Assembly: GCF_050624435.1 (NCBI RefSeq)
Contig: NW_027458572.1
Coordinates: 1 to 64,000, forward strand
Reading direction: 5' to 3'
DNA: 64,000 bases
Source of the DNA: Tenrec ecaudatus
Taxonomy: Eukaryota > Chordata > Mammalia > Afrosoricida > Tenrecidae
Positions 11,451 through 22,040 of the stretch are shown piece by piece. A model generated the notes under the pieces. The model searched no databases and had not been told where the DNA came from. It saw only the letters and a program-made list of their open reading frames with translations. Positions within the stretch are counted from its first letter, which is position 1. Every line of letters starts with the position of its first letter. Made by a program: the position numbers and the translations under genes.

Positions 11451-11896
11451 ATGCTATTGTTATGTGTTCTCCTATGCTTGGTGACAGTTCCCCAAGGTGA
11501 GAGATACAGATATCTGACCTGGGTCTATGGGGATAGTTATGACTTCAAGTGACTGACATGGAACATTTGTTTTTGTTTTCAGGGGTCCTGTCCCAGGTGC
11601 AGCTTCAGGAGTCAGGTCCAGGACTGGTGAAGCCGTCCCAGAAGCTGTCCCTCACCTGCATTGTCTCTGGTTTCTCCATCACAAGCAGTGGTTACTGCTG
11701 GCATTGGATTTGCCAGACTTCTGGAAAGGGGCTGCAGTGGATGGGAGAGCTATGCTCTATTGGTAATACATATTATAACCCGTCTTTTCAAAGCCGACTC
11801 TCCATCACCAGAAACACATCGAAGAATCAGTTCTCCCTGCAGCTGAACCCCGTGACTGCTGAGGACACGGCCATGTATTACTGTGCAAGGGAAACA
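11451..11896 (+). CDS. IGHV clan II (VH4-like) variable segment, intact
   Basis: Two exons: leader 11451-11496 ([15 protein letters not shown]) with donor GTGAGA, intron of 86 bases with 'ttgttttcag' acceptor, and V exon 11583-11896. The leader end GVLS runs into [20 protein letters not shown], then [20 protein letters not shown]2 with GKGLQWMG, and FR3 [18 protein letters not shown] ending in [13 protein letters not shown]. No stop or frameshift. The V-region 11594-11896 has 101 codons. The conserved FR2 arginine is replaced (WICQ rather than WIRQ). Extra cysteines lie in CDR1 (GYC), FR2 (WICQ) and CDR2 (ELCS), besides the two canonical ones. With a perfect octamer and heptamer it is the best candidate for a functional germline V in this window, though the Arg loss could impair folding. 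Confidence 0.92.
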
Positions 11897-11935
11897 CACA
11901 GTGAGGGGAAGTCAGTGTGAACCCAGACACAAATC
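11897..11935 (+). other. V(D)J recombination signal sequence, 23-bp spacer
   Basis: Heptamer CACAGTG at 11897-11903, 23-bp spacer nearly identical to that of the VH3-like gene, and nonamer ACACAAATC at 11927-11935 (one departure from the ACACAAACC seen at 3569). Confidence 0.92.
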
Positions 11936-12125
11936 TCCCCTGCAGGGGAGACACTGGGCAGCAGGGGGCACGCAGGATTCATGAGCACAGACACCCAGTC
12001 CTAGACAGGCACAGATAGATGACAGGGAGGATTTCCTGTTGGAATTAGGGCTTTCTCACTTAACTCTTAGCCTCCCCTGGGACAGCTTTTTTTTTTTTAA
12101 TTTTGCCATCTTTTTTGTTTATTTT

Positions 12126-12290
12126 ATATTGGGATGCAAAGTGCAAGGTCAGTAGTTTGAAACCACCAGTTCCTCCAAGGGAGAAAGATGAGGCTGTTTG
12201 CTCCTCCAAAAGATTAACAGTGTCTGAAACCCTACGGAGCAGTTCTACTCTGTCCGAGAGTCACTGTGATTTGGGATTCACTTGGTGCCA
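12126..12290 (+). mobile_element. AfroSINE
   Basis: Shows 'gcaaggtcagtagtttgaaa', 'agggagaaagatgaggctg', 'gaaaccctacggagcagttc' and 'gtccgagagtcactgtga', the internal landmarks of afrotherian tRNA-derived SINEs. The following 250 bases are AT-rich and unassigned. Confidence 0.8.
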
Positions 12291-13809
12291 ATGTCTTACA
12301 GTTATCAAATTTCTGAATTTGTATCTTGTTTTGTTTGTTTATGTCCATTAATTGCTTTCTGTGTATTCTGTATTTTGTTTAATCGTATTTGATATTATCA
12401 GGAATTGTTCTATTTTTTCCATCATCCTGGTCTCCATAGAACTTCATACATCGTGTTTTCATTTTAATTATATCATCCTTTTCTGTGACACCTTTTATGA
12501 TATTATTTATAAAATTATTATTAACATGTTAATGGTTCCCTTTTACATATATTTTGCTGGTTGTGCTTCAATTTACAAGGTACTTTTATAAAAATAACCT
12601 TAGTCTCCCTTCAAGTTGAATTACTCCCCTTCTTGTGTACTGCACAAAATATAACTGTTGATTTCGGTAAAACCAGTGTGTGAGGTCACTGACAAAAGCT
12701 CAGCTCACACACAGGCTCTGTGTGCAACAGTAGTTTGCTCGCACAGAGAAGAGACAGGGCCGGCTCATCATCAAAGTAGGCAGCAGTCCTCACAGCCAGT
12801 GGCTTCACCTGTGGCAAGTGCAGGAATGGAGGTTTGCAAGCATGTCTTGTTTGTGCTGCAGTTGTAGAATAGTGTTCCTTCCTCAACAGCAAACATAGAG
12901 AAATAGGGTTGTGCTGTGAGCTGAAACCTCCTGGAAGGCAGGGAGTTGGTTGTGTTGTTTGTTTTTGTTGTTGTTGCTTGGTGTATTTAATGTCATGTGA
13001 AGGACAAGCCGTTTGCTTGTTCAGCATGAGCCACAGGGTGTGTTGCAGGATACCAGCTACTAAAGAGTGCTTTTGGTTCCAGAAAATCCTGAGAAAGGCG
13101 GTCAACTGGCAAGATCCTCACATTCCAGTAGCCAGACTGACACATCTGAAACACACCTAGGTCTGTTATGGATTCCGGGCAAGGGCCGCAGACTATACTT
13201 GGACTGCCTACTTCCTCAATTTTAAATTCCTATTAGAGTTTATCTCATGTGTTTTGTCATTGGGGGATAGCATTATTGAATTTCTGTGATATGTTTTTCT
13301 GTTTGACTGTAGATGAAAGCCAGAATTGATGTACATAAAGAGACAGCAAGTAGAATAAGGGCTTCTGGGGCTACAGTGGGGGGTAGGGGAGTGGAATAAA
13401 GGAAGATGATGCCATTAGTTGAAGAAGGAAGATGATGTTTTGAAGCTAATTGTGGTAGCAGTCATACAATACTGCTTGATGCACTTGAACTACTGATGAA
13501 CATGACACCTGTATTTGCTCCCCAAAAAATGGTTTTGGAGGGGGAAAAAAGTGAGAAAATAATTAAAATATTAAATAAAGACTATTCCATTGCTAACAAT
13601 TTTTACAAATTCAAATTTTGGGCTTATATCATAATCTCTTTTCGGGTTCAATGTTTTAGCTGGCTTTTTGAAGTGTTGCTGTACCAGCAATACTTTCCGT
13701 CAGTTTCTGATTGTGGTTGAAAAACTATGTCATATTTTAAAAGTTATTTTTCTCATACACGTGCAACAAACTAATATTTTCATCACTCTTCTCATGCATA
13801 ATTCAATGG

Positions 13810-14330
13810 AGAGGGAGGTGGTTTATTGTACCAACCTGGTAGATAAACACATGTGGGGTCAATTGAGGGGCGGAGGGATAAATGACTCGGTGAGCCTTGC
13901 CTTTCTAGTTTTGGGGTCTCTTGCTTTCTGATGGTTGGAGCAGATTGCAGATCCCTTACCCAGTGCCATGCTTGATCTGGCAAGGCTCACTTCCTGCAAG
14001 AACATCCCCAAGGACACACCGCATGTACCTACCCCAATGCAGCCCTGGGTGCTGGAATAGCTCTGTGGATACCCCTGCCAGCGCTGAGATGCATACACTG
14101 CTCACTGATCCAGTTTTCCTCCTGCAATCGGTCTCATTGCATGTGTTTTGTGACATGGAGGAGGACTTTGTGCATTAGTGTCAGACATATGGGCTAATGT
14201 TGGACTTGTGGACTTGGGTAGTACTTGGTTGTGATATTTTCCTGATGTAAACTTACCATTTATATAAAACTTTCTCTTATTCAAATGAGTTTCTGTGGAC
14301 TCGTTTCTCTAATATACCCACACTAACACA
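13810..14330 (+). mobile_element. solo-LTR-like element in duplication copy 1
   Basis: Same family as 8948-9466. It is bounded by AATGG (13805-13809 and 14331-14335). The paralogous site in copy 2 (about 34460, gttcagtggcattag) is empty, which confirms this as a discrete insertion. It has a TATA-like 'tttatataaaac' near its 3' end and ends in ACTAACACA. The 5' end is decayed. Confidence 0.72.
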
Positions 14331-14659
14331 AATGGAATTAGATTATCACTGTGTTCAACAATTATCAACAGCTGAAAATTTTCCTATCACACGTCACTGA
14401 AACCCATAAAAAAGAATTCTGACTTGTCAATTTCCTCCTTAATGTGGAATAAATAACTCTATAACTCTCTTGCTTTAATTAATTTGAATAGAAATCTTCT
14501 TTAAGTACGTTTCCTCTTCCTGTGGAAAGAATGAAGCCTAACCGGTGTTCAATATTTGATTGTTTTTCAGGCAAATTTCTTTCTTGATCAGTATTTTATT
14601 GTGGTATATATCTCAATCTCAAAATCTAGATAAATATCTACATGTATATATCATACTTC

Positions 14660-14760
14660 CTTTCACTGCAACCAATTCAGAGTGTTTGCAACTTGTATCA
14701 CACTCTATGTCCAAAGTATTTTATAGTGAGGGAGAGTCAGTGGGAGTCCAGACATAAAAC
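14660..14760 (+). pseudogene. IGHV FR3+RSS relic
   Basis: The last 39 bases (14722-14760) align to the V-gene RSS: heptamer TATAGTG (14722-14728), a 23-bp spacer 'agggagagtcagtgggagt' plus ccag, and nonamer ACATAAAAC (14752-14760). The spacer is close to the spacers of the intact V genes here. Upstream, 'ctgcaaccaattcag' begins 56 bases before the heptamer, the same distance as 'ctgcaaatgaac' in VH3 genes. The coding part is otherwise unreadable. The duplicate at about 34780-34860 lost part of the spacer. Confidence 0.55.
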
Positions 14761-15151
14761 TAACCTCAGGGGGTGGGCTGACTTGCAAGGATGCTAAGAA
14801 CCCACCCACTCTGGACCAAGTGAAGAAAGAGGTGAGCACGGGAGCCTGGATAAGGACTGCAGTGCCCGGTCAGCTAGAACTGCTGTGCTGACCACTATGG
14901 TAGCTCTATGTGGACTCATCGTTGCAGCCTTTGTGACAATCCATCTCTTTGAGAGTCTCTCCCATTTTAATTGACATTCTACTTTACCAAGCACAAGACC
15001 ATTCTCTGGGTTCTTGTTCCTACTAATGTAATGCCCAAATAAGTGAGATAAAATCTTACTTGAAAACTTACAAGAATTAAACAAGATGTGCTTACTCTAA
15101 GACAGAACTTCAGGCAGCCCATGACAAATTTAACATTATTCTCTAACACCA

Positions 15152-15651
15152 TGTGTTAGTCCAGGCAGACTAGAGAAGCAAATCCAGGGAGACACTCACA
15201 TGTGTATAGGAAAGAGCTTTATATCAAAGAGTAACTGTATATTAAGAAAACATCCCAGCTCTGATCACATCTATAAGTCCAATATTAGCCCATATGTCTG
15301 ACACCAATCTATAAATTCTTCTTCAGACTCACACAACACATGTAGTGACAAAGATCACAGGCTAGTGGGTGGAAAGTCTTGTGGATCTGGTGGTGCTGGA
15401 AGCATCTCAGCACTGGCATGGGTCTTCACATTGCCAGGGCTCCAGTGCCAGGGCTCTGGCTATTATCAGTGTAGCACCATGTTGCTTTGTAAACAGGAAT
15501 ATTTCAACAGGTAGAGATTCTATCTGGGTCTGGCTTCCAGTGAGCTATTTATCTCCTTTGCACCTCCAAATGAATTCATCAAGCTGTGACCTCATTGATA
15601 GGCTAGACTCCATCCCTTCCCAAGTTGTCAAGAGATTATGAAACTGCCACA
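15152..15651 (-). mobile_element. solo-LTR-like element, antisense
   Basis: The reverse complement of the family at 8948. It begins TGTGTTAGTCCAGGCAGACT and ends near 'gaaactgccaca'. Internal phrases such as 'ccaatattagcccatatgtc' match copies at 14180 and 33770 on the opposite strand. A clean target duplication was not resolved. Confidence 0.7.
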
Positions 15652-16489
15652 CCATATCCCAAATGCGCCAATTCCTTGATATGTTTTATGGGGTCTTTGG
15701 CTATTATAGTAGTCACTCTTAGTTTGCACAACTCTGGGAGGTGTTTCTGGCACTGAAGATGGTGCCCAGGGTTACTATTAAAATCACACAATGCCTAGGA
15801 CAGAATCCCATAGTAAATACTCAAGGAACACATAATAGTAACAGTACTTGCATTGAAGAACTCTACATAATGTCTTAAGACCAGCCATCATGCACAGAAA
15901 TGTTCACCTGTAGAAAGTAAAAATAGATGCATATGAATTGTACATAGGTGAACCTGAAACACAGAACTATGTGAGCATAATTAAATGCTCAACTTCTAGC
16001 CAAAAGGTAGACAGTTCAAAACCTTGGCAATTCAGTTGGTTAAAGACCTGATATGGTTATCCAATTATTATTACAGAAAAGAAAATCCTTTCAGACAGTT
16101 CTCTTTCATGTAGGGTCAATACGAGTCTTTAACTGTTTTTGCACCCAAACAACCTTGGATGCTTAATGTTCTATAAATATGTAGACAAGACTTTTGCAAC
16201 CAATAACTAACGAAGGCACGGGGAACTTCAACATAAAAACAGTTATAAAGAGTGTATTCTGTTACATATTTCCTTTTCTAAGGAAAAGAAAACATATACC
16301 CATTCCCCCAGCACTGTCATTCAATCTGGGAAGAACATTGTGTCTTTTCATTTGTTTTGATGATGTTACGTGCCACAGAGACAATTGCAACGCTAAGTGA
16401 TTCAGTGTAAAACTGAACTAAATCATGCCTAGTTCAGTACCATAACCATAACGAATATTTTTAAGCTTATTGTTAGAGTCACTGTGTCA
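15652..16489. other. unassigned intergenic DNA
   Basis: AT-rich; a possible degraded SINE near 15990-16130 (tcaaaaccttggcaattc, gggtcaatacgagtctttaa). No gene supported. Confidence 0.4.
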
Positions 16490-16830
16490 ATCCATCACCT
16501 CCTCCTTCACTGATCCCATGCTTTATCGTGGATGATGTCTTTCTCAACAGACTGGTGTCATGATAGCCTGTCCAAATTACATGAAACAAAGTCTCATCAT
16601 CCTTCCTTCTAAGGTATTCCTTGGCTGTATTTCCCTCAAAACAGATGTTTGTTATATTGATAGCCCAGTTTGTGGTGCTTTCAACATTCTTTTCCAAAAG
16701 GTAAGTGAATGGCCATAATTTTGGATATGCCCCCCCTTATTCATAGCCCAGAGCTCATAGTCACATAATAGTATTTAAAAATCACCACTTGGCTTCTCAA
16801 TGTGACATTTATACAGCCCTTTATACGGGC
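16490..16830 (-). mobile_element. RTE-type LINE fragment, antisense
   Basis: Contains degenerate antisense RTE coding landmarks such as 'tccaaattacatgaaacaaa' and 'cttctaaggtattccttggc' followed by 'gctgtatttccctc'. It matches the reverse-transcriptase C-terminal half of the same LINE seen at 1-430 and 23510-23990. No open frame survives. Confidence 0.55.
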
Positions 16831-16859
16831 TTCTTGGTGTAGAGATATATGAAGATATG

Positions 16860-17040
16860 GTGACACAGTGGGATAAGTATTGGATTGCTCACTGCAAACC
16901 AGCCCACTGTGCCTCCCGAGTAAGATGAGGTTGTCTTTTCCTGTAAGTATTTATGGTCAAAGAAGTTCTCAGGAACATTTATAATCAGTCTTATAAGGTT
17001 CCCATGAGACAGGATAGGTGCACTTGCAGTGGGCTTAGTT
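16860..17040 (+). mobile_element. AfroSINE, diverged
   Basis: Landmarks 'gataagtattggattgctca', 'aagatgaggttgtcttttcc' and 'cttgcagtgggcttagttt' follow the AfroSINE order. Strongly diverged. Confidence 0.55.
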
Positions 17041-17510
17041 TGAGGACGAAATCATTCGTTTCTTAGCTCATTCGTTTCTTGCTTGGTTTACTGATTTTCC
17101 CTCCGTGCAGAAGACTGTCTGGTGTCTTCATAGCTCTCAGAACTCACAATGAATACAGTAATGCATACATTAGTGGATGCATGTGTTCAAATCAAACAAT
17201 TCATATACAATGGAACCCTGATAATTTTGTGATTGCAAATATTGGGATCTGGGCAGGGTAAAAATTCAGTGTATGCCTGTGGGCCACCTCACTCACATTT
17301 CTGACATATTTTTGCCATCCAACTTGCTTCAAGGCCCAGCTCTGGAGAAGCTTCCTTGTGGAGCTGTGACCCCTGTCCATTAGCACAAGCAGAAGACTGG
17401 TGTGGTTTATTTTCTCAAATGATATGAACACCCACCTTCACTCCCCTCAAGATTCTCCTCTGGAACCAGAATTCCAGAGCCTGCTGAGCCAGGGAGACTT
17501 TGATACAGAA
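17041..17510. other. unassigned 5' flank of IGHV6-like pseudogene
   Basis: No perfect octamer was found in the 200 bases before the leader ATG. 'ctcaaatgata' near 17414 is at most a weak match. Otherwise unassigned. Confidence 0.45.
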
Positions 17511-17955
17511 ATGTCTGTCTCCATCCGCTTCCTCGTTTTGATGGTCCTAGGTCTCCCATCGGGTCAATGGCAGGGAGATGCACTAGGTCACAGCAGATTT
17601 AAGGACAGATGGGATATTCAAAGCTTGTTTCCTAAGACTCCTGGTGTCCTGTCCCAGGTGCAGCTTTAGTAGTCAGGCCCTGAGGTGGTGAGACCATCAC
17701 AGTACCTCACTCTCATCTGCACCATTACTGGGGACTCAGTCTCCAGCACAAGTGCCACATGGGAGCAGATCAGGCAGCCCTGAGAGAGGCTGTGAGTGGA
17801 TGGGAAGGAGCTTCTACAGGTCAGAGTGGTTTAGCGAATACACACCAAATCTCAGAGATCTAGTCAGCAACCCAGACACATCCAAGAACCAGTTCTCCCT
17901 GCACCTGAGTTCTGTGACCACTGAGGATCCAGCTGTGTATGGCTGTGCAAGAAGA
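17511..17955 (+). pseudogene. IGHV6: IGHV6-family variable segment, pseudogene
   Basis: The leader exon 17511-17562 reads MSVSIRFLVLMVLGLPSG, close to the MSVSF...VLGLPWG leader of primate IGHV6-1. The V exon has VLS-QVQL, then the VH6 hallmark GDSVSS, an 'IRQ' FR2, 'YRSEW' in CDR2 (VH6 has YRSKW) and '[20 protein letters not shown]' in FR3. The lesions are several. Two tandem TAG codons lie at 17667-17672. The acceptor AG is replaced by TG before 17644. A 1-2 nt indel near 17775-17785 shifts FR2. YYC is YGC. The heptamer is CACAGAG. The combination of long CDR2 and NPDTSKNQ identifies the family with confidence even though the gene is dead. Confidence 0.88.
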
Positions 17956-17993
17956 CACAGAGAGAGAAGTCAATGTGAATTCCCACACAAACC
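17956..17993 (+). other. degenerate RSS of the IGHV6-like pseudogene
   Basis: Heptamer CACAGAG (17956-17962; T to A at position 6), 22-bp spacer, and perfect nonamer ACACAAACC (17985-17993). The heptamer change and the shortened spacer should reduce RAG cutting. Confidence 0.8.
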
Positions 17994-18231
17994 ACTCTGC
18001 AGCACAGGGGTGGGGTTGGACTGAAGGGAATTTGGGGCAATGGGTGTGCTCAGGCCCAAATAGCACAGGCCCAGGTTCCAGGAGCAGGTACAAGTGAGAG
18101 CACAAATAGGATGGTCTGCTGTGTTCTTTAGTTTATTTTGTTAAAACAAAATTTGGATTTTAGCAACAGATTTAGCAGGAATTTCAGTAGGAATCATTCT
18201 ATTTTCTCTTAATTTAAAAAAAAAAGATGAC

Positions 18232-18252
18232 GCAGCAGCAGTAGTAGTAGTG

Positions 18253-18305
<53 letters not shown>

Positions 18306-18412
18306 CGTAGTCGTAGTCGTAGTAGTAGTAGTAGAACAACAAGAAGAAGAAGAAGAAGAAGAAGAAGAAGAAGAAGAAGAAGAAGAAGAAGAAGAAGAAG
18401 AAGAAGAAGAAG
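18232..18412 (+). repeat. compound triplet microsatellite (AGT)n-(AGA)n
   Basis: (TAG/AGT)n with TCG interruptions from about 18232 to 18335, then (AGA)n from 18340 to 18412. Homopolymer-like open frames on both strands are artefacts of the repeat. Confidence 0.95.
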
Positions 18413-18429
18413 AAAGAAGAGGATTGCTG

Positions 18430-19004
18430 TAAAGCTTTAGAAAGGAAATAGTAGAGTAAGGTAAAAAGTTGTGAAAAGAGGAAAACAATTATATTCCATG
18501 AAATAAGTGCTAAAAAGTGGTGAGGTGGAAAACTGGAAAGACCAGGGGTAGAGTGTAGGGATGGCCTCATTGGAATGGACAATGATTTCTCTTCACTACA
18601 GTTTGCTGGGTCATTCATGTCTGTGCCCTCAGGTTTCAATCCATTAATTTCAAAGGGAAACTGTTTTCAAATCTCTCTTGAGTGGTTCACCTGCCTTTGC
18701 TTTATGAAGCATTTTATGTTGTGTGACCATTGGCTTATATAGAAATACATCCTTTCCAGCCTCTTCCCTAATATCTGGTTGATTTACATTTAGAAAAATC
18801 AAAACACAGTGAGTCTATTCTGAGACGTTTCCAGAGGAGAGCGCCTGAGTGATTCAGACATGATAGTGTGTAGATGCTTCTCTTGATCACATGGCTCATT
18901 GTGATTGTCCTTGTTTCCTTGGGTCTATCTCAGTTGCAGGTATAGAGGCTGGACCCCAAACACCCAACTCACTGCTGTCCAGTCACATAAGAATATTAGA
19001 AACC
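18430..19004. other. unassigned intergenic DNA
   Basis: No gene or clear repeat recognised between the microsatellite and the SPIN element. Confidence 0.45.
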
Positions 19005-19080
19005 CTATAAGGCTCTGGTTCTCAACCTATGGTTCGAGACCACTTGCTGGGGGGGGGGGCAGGGGGATGAGCAAACGACA

Positions 19081-19595
19081 TTTGAGGTATTTACTCGTGC
19101 CAACATGGCTGGTAAACACATGTGGGGTTAAATGAGGGCCTGAAGGATAAATGGCTCGATGATCCTCACCTTTCTAGTTCTTGGGTCTCTTGCTTTGCGA
19201 TAGTCGGATTAGGGTGCAGCTGCCTTGGCCAGTTCCCTGTTTCAGCTGTCAAGGCTCACTTCCTGCAAGACATCCCCAAGGAGAAGCCACATAGAGCTAC
19301 TGCAGTGCAGCCCTGGGTGCTGGAGCAGCCGTGTGGAGACCCCCGCCAGCTCTGAGATGCTTACAGGTTCACTGATTTGGCTTTCCTCCTTCAGTCAGTG
19401 TTATTGCCTGTCTTTTGTGAGATATAGGAGGACTTTATGGATTGGTGTCAGACATATGGGTTAATCTTGGACTTGTGAGCTTGGGTAGCACTGGATTGGG
19501 ATGTTTTCTTGCTGTGCACTTAACCTTTATATAAAACTCTCTCTTATACATGAATTTCTGTAGATTTGTTTCTCTAAAGTGCCCAGACTAGCACA
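19081..19595 (+). mobile_element. solo-LTR-like element inside SPIN
   Basis: Same LTR family as 8948 and 13810. It contains 'aacacatgtggggttaaatg', 'cactggattgggatg' and a TATA-like 'tttatataaaac', and ends in CTAGCACA. It interrupts the SPIN 5' region between 'gcaaacgac' and 'ccctttcac', which are contiguous in other SPIN copies (46320 here). Confidence 0.75.
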
Positions 19596-20255
19596 ACCCT
19601 TTCACAGTGATCACCTAAGATCATCAGTAAACACATTTTCCAATGGTCTTAGAAATCAAGACACCACTCCTCCATCCATCTCCAGGTGGGTATGCACTCG
19701 TGCAGATACACCCACATATGGGTAACTGGTGTGATGACATCATCGCGCCTACCCCATACAAATACAAGTGTATGTGAAAGGGTTGGCACCATAATGTGCT
19801 TAAGCGGACAAGTAACACATGTGCAGAGAGCAGCTACTCTGTAGAGATCAGTTGCTTTGTTGAAAGCAGTTAGCTACTCTGCTAAAAGCAGCTACTGTGT
19901 TGAAAGCAGTAGTATTGGAGGTAAAACGACACTTCATGAATTATAATTATTGGGTAAATGTAAAATCCTGTACCGTGAAATCATCAACTACTGCAAAAAT
20001 ATGGGATATCTGTACCATGGCAACTTAATCCTGATGCTGATTGGTCTTGTTAAATTCAGCTATGGTTGATATGAATACTACTCCCTTGTGAGAGTAACAG
20101 GTATGTAAAAAAAACACAAACAAACCAAAACCACAGAATGGTAAATCACAGGAAACTTTAACGAACTCTATTGACTGAACTGTGCCATGTATCACCTTTT
20201 GTATTATTAAAGCGATTGTTTTATATTATTTTCATTAGAAAACCATGCCATGACA

Positions 20256-22040
20256 ATGAATCATGTAGAGAAGAATGTTAACAAAATAAAATATAGCGAG
20301 GATTTTTTACAGTATGTATTTATCTCAATATTTACAGCAGGAATTGAGGAATCACAATGTGTTATTTGTTGTGAAGTTCTATCAGCTGAATATATGAAGC
20401 CAAAGAAACTATAACGCCATTTTGTTAGCAAGCATCTGTGTTTGCCAACAATTATACCAACTATTTTAGAAGCAAAGCTCATGGACTCAAGAAAGCCAGA
20501 CTTGACACTGGTGGCAAAACCACAAACCAAACGTTAACAGCCAATGAAGCTTCATACTTGGTGGCACTCAGAGTTGCCAGAGCTATGAAACCTCACACCA
20601 TTGCTGAGGATTTATTGTTGCAAGTGACCAAAGTCATTGTTTGAGTTATGATTGGACACAAACTTGTTATGAAATTGAGTCAATTTCCTTATCTAATGAT
20701 ACTGTCCGCAGAAGAATAGGTGACAAGTTTGCTGATATCCTTTATCAGGTCATCCCGGAAATTAAATCTGCTCCACTTCCAATATTTAGCATCCAGTCAC
20801 TTCCAATATTTAGCATCCAGTTTGATGAATCTACAGACATTGCAACCTGGTCCCAGTTACTGGTTTACCTGAGGTATATTAATGATGGCAACTTTAAAGA
20901 AGAGTTTCTTTTTTGCAAACCTCTTGAAACAACAACTACTGCAGATGATGTATTTGACACAGTAGGTTCATTTCTGAAAGAGCATAAGATCTCTTGGGAA
21001 AAGTTTATGGAGTTTACTCAGATGGTGCTCCAGCTATGCTAGGATGCCTACCTGCATTTCAACGTTTGGTACTGAATGAGTCACTAAAAGTCAACGGACT
21101 TCACTGTATGATTCATCGGCAAATATTAGCAATGAGATGCTTCCACAAGAGTTACAAGAAATAATGAATAGTGTCATAAGTTCTGTCAATTTTGTAAAGG
21201 CGAGCACTTTAAACAGTTGACTGCAACTGCAGAACGAGATGGATGAGCACAATAATGCTCTGCTATTTAACACGGAAGTAAGATGGTTGTTAAGAGTAAA
21301 CGTTTTAAAACGTGTTTTTGAGCTTTGTGATGAACTCAAAGCATTTTAAAATCAGAAGGCAACAACGCAGTTCAAAGCACTTTTCAGCGATCAAAGTAAA
21401 CTACAGAAAATAGCTTACTTGGTTGACACATTTTCCATCTTGAATGAGTTAAATTGATCACTGTGAGGAACAAATGCAACATGACTTGATTTTCTGAAAA
21501 GATCTGATCATTCCAAATGAAACTTTAGCTTTGGCACAAAAAAAAGGATGAAAATAAAATTTATATGTTGTATCTGCTTTTTTTGAGGAACATGACATTG
21601 AACCATACAAAAGAATGACGATGGTCATTCCTATGAAAGAACACTTGCACATGCTTGCAGATAAAATTTCATTGTACTTTCCAAATCTACCTGACATTCC
21701 ATTTGCACTTGCTAGACACCCATTCACAGTCAAAGATGAAGATGCTCCGGAGACAGTTCAAGAAGTGTTCATTGAACTCATTAACAGTGAGTCAGCACAA
21801 ACTGATTTCGCTACAATGCCAGTTACAAAATTCTGGATCAAGTGTTGGCAGTCATATACCTATCTGAGACCATCTTCTTCCATTTCCAACAACATATCTG
21901 TGAAACAGGGCTTTCCAGCTTTTTGGTTATCAAGTCTAAATACCAAAGTAGACTTCGTTGTGCTCTTGCAAAGACTGAGAACTTCTGATCTGGTGAGAAG
22001 GAAGGTTTCTCAGCATTTGCACGCACGCTGGCTTTTTATG
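20256..22040 (+). pseudogene. SPIN hAT transposase, decayed
   Basis: The start is taken at ATG 20256 (MNHVEKNVNKIKYSEDF). A BED-type zinc finger follows (C..C in CVICC at about 20360, RH...KH at about 20415-20430). Later come 'NYFRSKAHGLKKARLD', 'ARAMKPHTIAEDLLL', the RNase-H-like catalytic motif FDESTD (about 20820) with its first Asp, 'SDGAPAMLG'-type second Asp region (about 21015, frame-shifted), 'EVRWLL' (about 21270) and the C-terminal hAT dimerisation tract 'CETG.S' plus 'VIKSKY' (about 21895-21945). Lesions include TAA at 20412, frameshifts near 20435, 20640 and 21010-21050, further stops after 21340 and a shift near 21850. A 24-bp tandem duplication lies at 20774-20821. It cannot make active transposase. 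Confidence 0.87.
20774..20821 (+). repeat. 24-bp tandem duplication in transposase
   Basis: Two identical copies (20774-20797, 20798-20821) encode LPIFSIQS twice, directly before the catalytic FDESTD. The frame is preserved. Probably a replication-slippage lesion. Confidence 0.85.

Larger units (their letters stand above)
12540..14906 (+). repeat. segmental duplication, copy 1
   Basis: Co-linear with 32700-34963 in the same orientation, about 20 kb apart. Shared landmarks in order are 'gtgcttcaattta', 'cagagaagaga', 'cagtgttcc'-type tract, 'ggaaggcagggagtt', 'ttcttctca', 'catacttcctttcact', 'gtgtttgcaacttgta', and 'ctgaccactatggtagct' at the 3' edge. Copies are clearly diverged. Copy 1 carries an LTR insertion at 13810-14330 that copy 2 lacks. 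Confidence 0.8.

Noticed and set aside
18141..18639. Open frames rich in Ser, Thr, Tyr, Phe, Val or Glu
   Set aside because: They are translations of the triplet microsatellite in different frames, not genes.
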